Assembly: GCA_046542305.1 (NCBI GenBank)
Contig: JBKHBQ010000213.1
Span: 1-6,788 of the forward strand
Direction: 5' to 3'
Source: JBKHBQ01 sp046542305
GTDB lineage: Bacteria; Bacteroidota; Bacteroidia; Bacteroidales; 4484-276
Length of the DNA: 6,788 nucleotides
The position numbers were made by a program, and so were the translations under genes. This document shows, one piece after another, positions 5,159-6,788 of this stretch (position 1 is its first letter; the number at the start of each line of letters is the position of its first letter). A model generated the notes under the pieces. It did no database searches, had not been told where the DNA came from, and worked only from the letters and a program-made list of their open reading frames with translations.

Positions 5159-6788
5159 TCAGGAATTCATGATTTTCCTCCTGTTCTGGGTAAAATCCCT
5201 CGGGCTCTTGCCAAATTCGTGTTTAAAACAACGGGTGAAATAGCTGGGGGCACTAAATCCGGTTTGATAAGCCACCTCCGAAATGCTCAGATCGGTTTCC
5301 AAAAGCATTTGTGCGGCCTTTTTTAAACGGGTATTGCGAATAAAGCTGCTGATGGACATGCCGGTGATGGAGATCATTTTCCGGTAGGCAAACGCCTGGT
5401 TCATGCCCATTTTTTTACAGAAGGTTTTTACGTCGAGATCGGGATCGCTCATGTGATTTTCAACGATCTCAAGGGCTTTTTCGAGGAATTGTTGCTGGCT
5501 GCTTTTTGATTTCTTCAGCGGCTTAAGGGTTAACTCCGGATTTGTTTCGCGCGAAGACATGGCGGCTCGTTGTTCCGGCCGCTGATTTACCGATTGCACA
5601 ATGTCGATGATCCGTTTTTCCTGAAGCCGTTTTTGAATGACGTCCTCAATGCGAAGGTGTTTCCGTACGCGCTGCCGACTGATGATAAGCGAAATGGAAT
5701 ATACCAGCCCTACTGCAATCAGGGCGAATGCCAAAATGGCCGCATGACTGAGATACCAGGGCGCAGGCACATGAATCGAAACTGTGGCGGGTCCGGAAAT
5801 TTGCTTATGGATTGTGAGGGCACGTACCTCGAAAGTGTAATCGCCGGGATAAAGATTTGAATATGTGGCAGTATGCTCGTTCGACCATTTGGTCCAGGTA
5901 TCGGAGTAGTTGAGCAGCCGGTACGAATACTGTGTTTTGTTTTCGCTGTTGAAATAGGGGAGGGCATATTGAAAAGTTACCTGGCTGTTCTTCCTTGTCA
6001 GATCGATGTGCAGGGGATAACCGGGAAGGTTTTCTGTGGATTCCCCTTTCGGGGAAGGCCACGCGGAGGCATTGATGTACAAGGCAATGGAATCGCTGGT
6101 AACATTGATCCTGTTGATGACCGTCCGGGTATCTGTAGGATAGGAAAGCTGCGGATTGTTGCGAAACAGATACACCCCGTTGTTTCCTCCGATCCAGGTC
6201 CGCTGTTCATTTTCATGAAGGAACACAAAAGCCGAAAATACCTCCTCGATCTGATGAAAGTGCAACTTCTCGACGGAGTAGGTGCCATCGGCATGGTACA
6301 GGAAAATCTCGTTGCCACCCACCCACACATTGCTGCGAAAGTCTTTTTCCAGGCACGAGAACATTCGCTGCTTGCCGGCGATTTCCGGTCCGAAGAGATA
6401 ACAGCGGGTAAACTCCTTTTTCTGATGGTCAAATGTAAGTAAACCGCGCTCATTGGAAAAAATCACCTGCTCTTCGTACGGAATCACATCCGTAAGTTGT
6501 TGGGTGAAATTGTAGTGCGAAACGGCCTCATCGGGCAATTTTCCGGGAGAAGCAAGAAATTGCGCTGCCGGGATCTTTACCACAGTGGGCTGCCGGGTAC
6601 CGATCCAGATGTTTCCGTGGTCATCCTCGCCCACCGTCCGCAGGCCTGTAAATGCTCCTTTGATGGAATGCCGGTAAATCAGATGCCGGTTTTCCCATTC
6701 GAATACATCCACAGCATTATTTTTAAAGGCAAGGATGATGTTGGGGTGATCTTTAAGCTGGAGCATTTTAAGCACGATTCCCCCAGGT
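5159..6788 (-). CDS. Membrane-bound β-propeller/Y_Y_Y sensor with AraC-type DNA-binding domain, no kinase (5' end outside the window)
   Basis: The last 542 codons are visible. Numbered from the first complete codon, propeller blade motifs occur at 54-64 (EDDHGNIWIGT), 149-158 (DFRSNVWVGG) and 193-208 (NEQRTWIGGNNGVYLF). A Y_Y_Y domain follows at about 267-324 (YSYRLLNYSDTWTKWS, YPGDYTFEVRAL). One hydrophobic segment lies at about 348-369, then a charged helical linker (370-435) and an AraC-type double helix-turn-helix (436-535, with ISEVAYQTGFSAPSYFTRCF and FKHEFGKSPRDF). The sensor part should be periplasmic and the DNA-binding part cytoplasmic. Hybrid two-component regulators of glycan-use loci share this sensor and output, but carry kinase and receiver domains between them; here only about 66 residues separate membrane and HTH, with no H-box, ATPase or receiver motif. 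It probably works as a one-component, membrane-tethered regulator of the downstream SusC operon. A GTG at 6775 is not the true start, because the frame continues upstream (PGGI) to the edge and most of the propeller is missing. Confidence 0.92.
   Translation of the reverse strand, partial: PGGIVLKMLQLKDHPNIILAFKNNAVDVFEWENRHLIYRHSIKGAFTGLRTVGEDDHGNIWIGTRQPTVVKIPAAQFLASPGKLPDEAVSHYNFTQQLTDVIPYEEQVIFSNERGLLTFDHQKKEFTRCYLFGPEIAGKQRMFSCLEKDFRSNVWVGGNEIFLYHADGTYSVEKLHFHQIEEVFSAFVFLHENEQRTWIGGNNGVYLFRNNPQLSYPTDTRTVINRINVTSDSIALYINASAWPSPKGESTENLPGYPLHIDLTRKNSQVTFQYALPYFNSENKTQYSYRLLNYSDTWTKWSNEHTATYSNLYPGDYTFEVRALTIHKQISGPATVSIHVPAPWYLSHAAILAFALIAVGLVYSISLIISRQRVRKHLRIEDVIQKRLQEKRIIDIVQSVNQRPEQRAAMSSRETNPELTLKPLKKSKSSQQQFLEKALEIVENHMSDPDLDVKTFCKKMGMNQAFAYRKMISITGMSISSFIRNTRLKKAAQMLLETDLSISEVAYQTGFSAPSYFTRCFKHEFGKSPRDFTQNRRKIMNS

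Noticed and set aside
5470..5690. Possible hidden or degenerate histidine kinase/receiver domain in the regulator
   Set aside because: The stretch between membrane helix and HTH encodes only about 66 residues and shows no H-box, ATP-binding motifs or phospho-acceptor Asp pocket, so there is no room for these domains.
5873..6442. Plus-strand open frame of 189 codons within the regulator gene
   Set aside because: It is antisense to the propeller and Y_Y_Y coding region, whose motifs are clear in the minus-strand frame. No independent support is seen.
6773..6775. GTG at 6775 as the start of the regulator
   Set aside because: The reading frame is open to the window edge upstream of it, there is no signal peptide at this point, and a start here would leave a propeller far too short for the family.
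1..6788. Mobile elements, CRISPR arrays, tRNA or rRNA genes
   Set aside because: No transposase or integrase motifs, no regularly spaced repeats with spacers, and no RNA-gene-like segments were seen. The window is almost wholly filled by the four protein genes.

Overview
The window comes from a member of the Bacteroidota. It carries a SusC/SusD outer-membrane uptake pair, a Bacteroidota-type β-propeller/Y_Y_Y sensor protein ending in an AraC-type DNA-binding domain, Bacteroidota-style lipoprotein signals, and a match to the TAnnTTTG -7 promoter element of that phylum. Nothing seen here fixes a genus. All four genes lie on the minus strand, so transcription runs from high to low coordinates. 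Coding density is high and no gene-free stretch exceeds 152 bases.

In transcription order: (1) 6788-5159 is the C-terminal 542 codons of a membrane-tethered regulator. It has the last propeller blades, a Y_Y_Y domain, one membrane segment, a helical linker and an AraC-type double helix-turn-helix. It has no histidine kinase or receiver domain, and its N-terminus lies outside the window. (2) 5158-5007 is the only real intergenic region and is full of short ordered repeats. It holds a 12-bp direct repeat at exactly 21-bp spacing, an 8-bp perfect hairpin, three copies of a 10-bp motif in helical phase, a short inverted repeat and a TAGTTTTG -7 box. I read it as the control region of the transport operon. 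(3) 5006-1824 is a SusC/RagA-family TonB-dependent transporter. (4) 1818-379 is its SusD-family substrate-binding surface lipoprotein. (5) 358 to the window edge is the N-terminal part of a further lipoprotein that I cannot assign to a family.

Genes 3-5 are separated by 5 and 20 bases (or overlap by one base if the upstream start of gene 5 is used), so they very probably form one operon. By analogy with known Sus-type systems, SusD and possibly the extra lipoprotein capture a glycan or other oligomer at the cell surface and SusC imports it with TonB energy. The regulator would sense a periplasmic ligand and switch on the operon. The substrate cannot be named: no glycoside hydrolase, lyase, sulfatase or peptidase is visible. 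The most interesting parts are the kinase-less membrane-bound regulator and the repeat-rich intergenic region it may bind.
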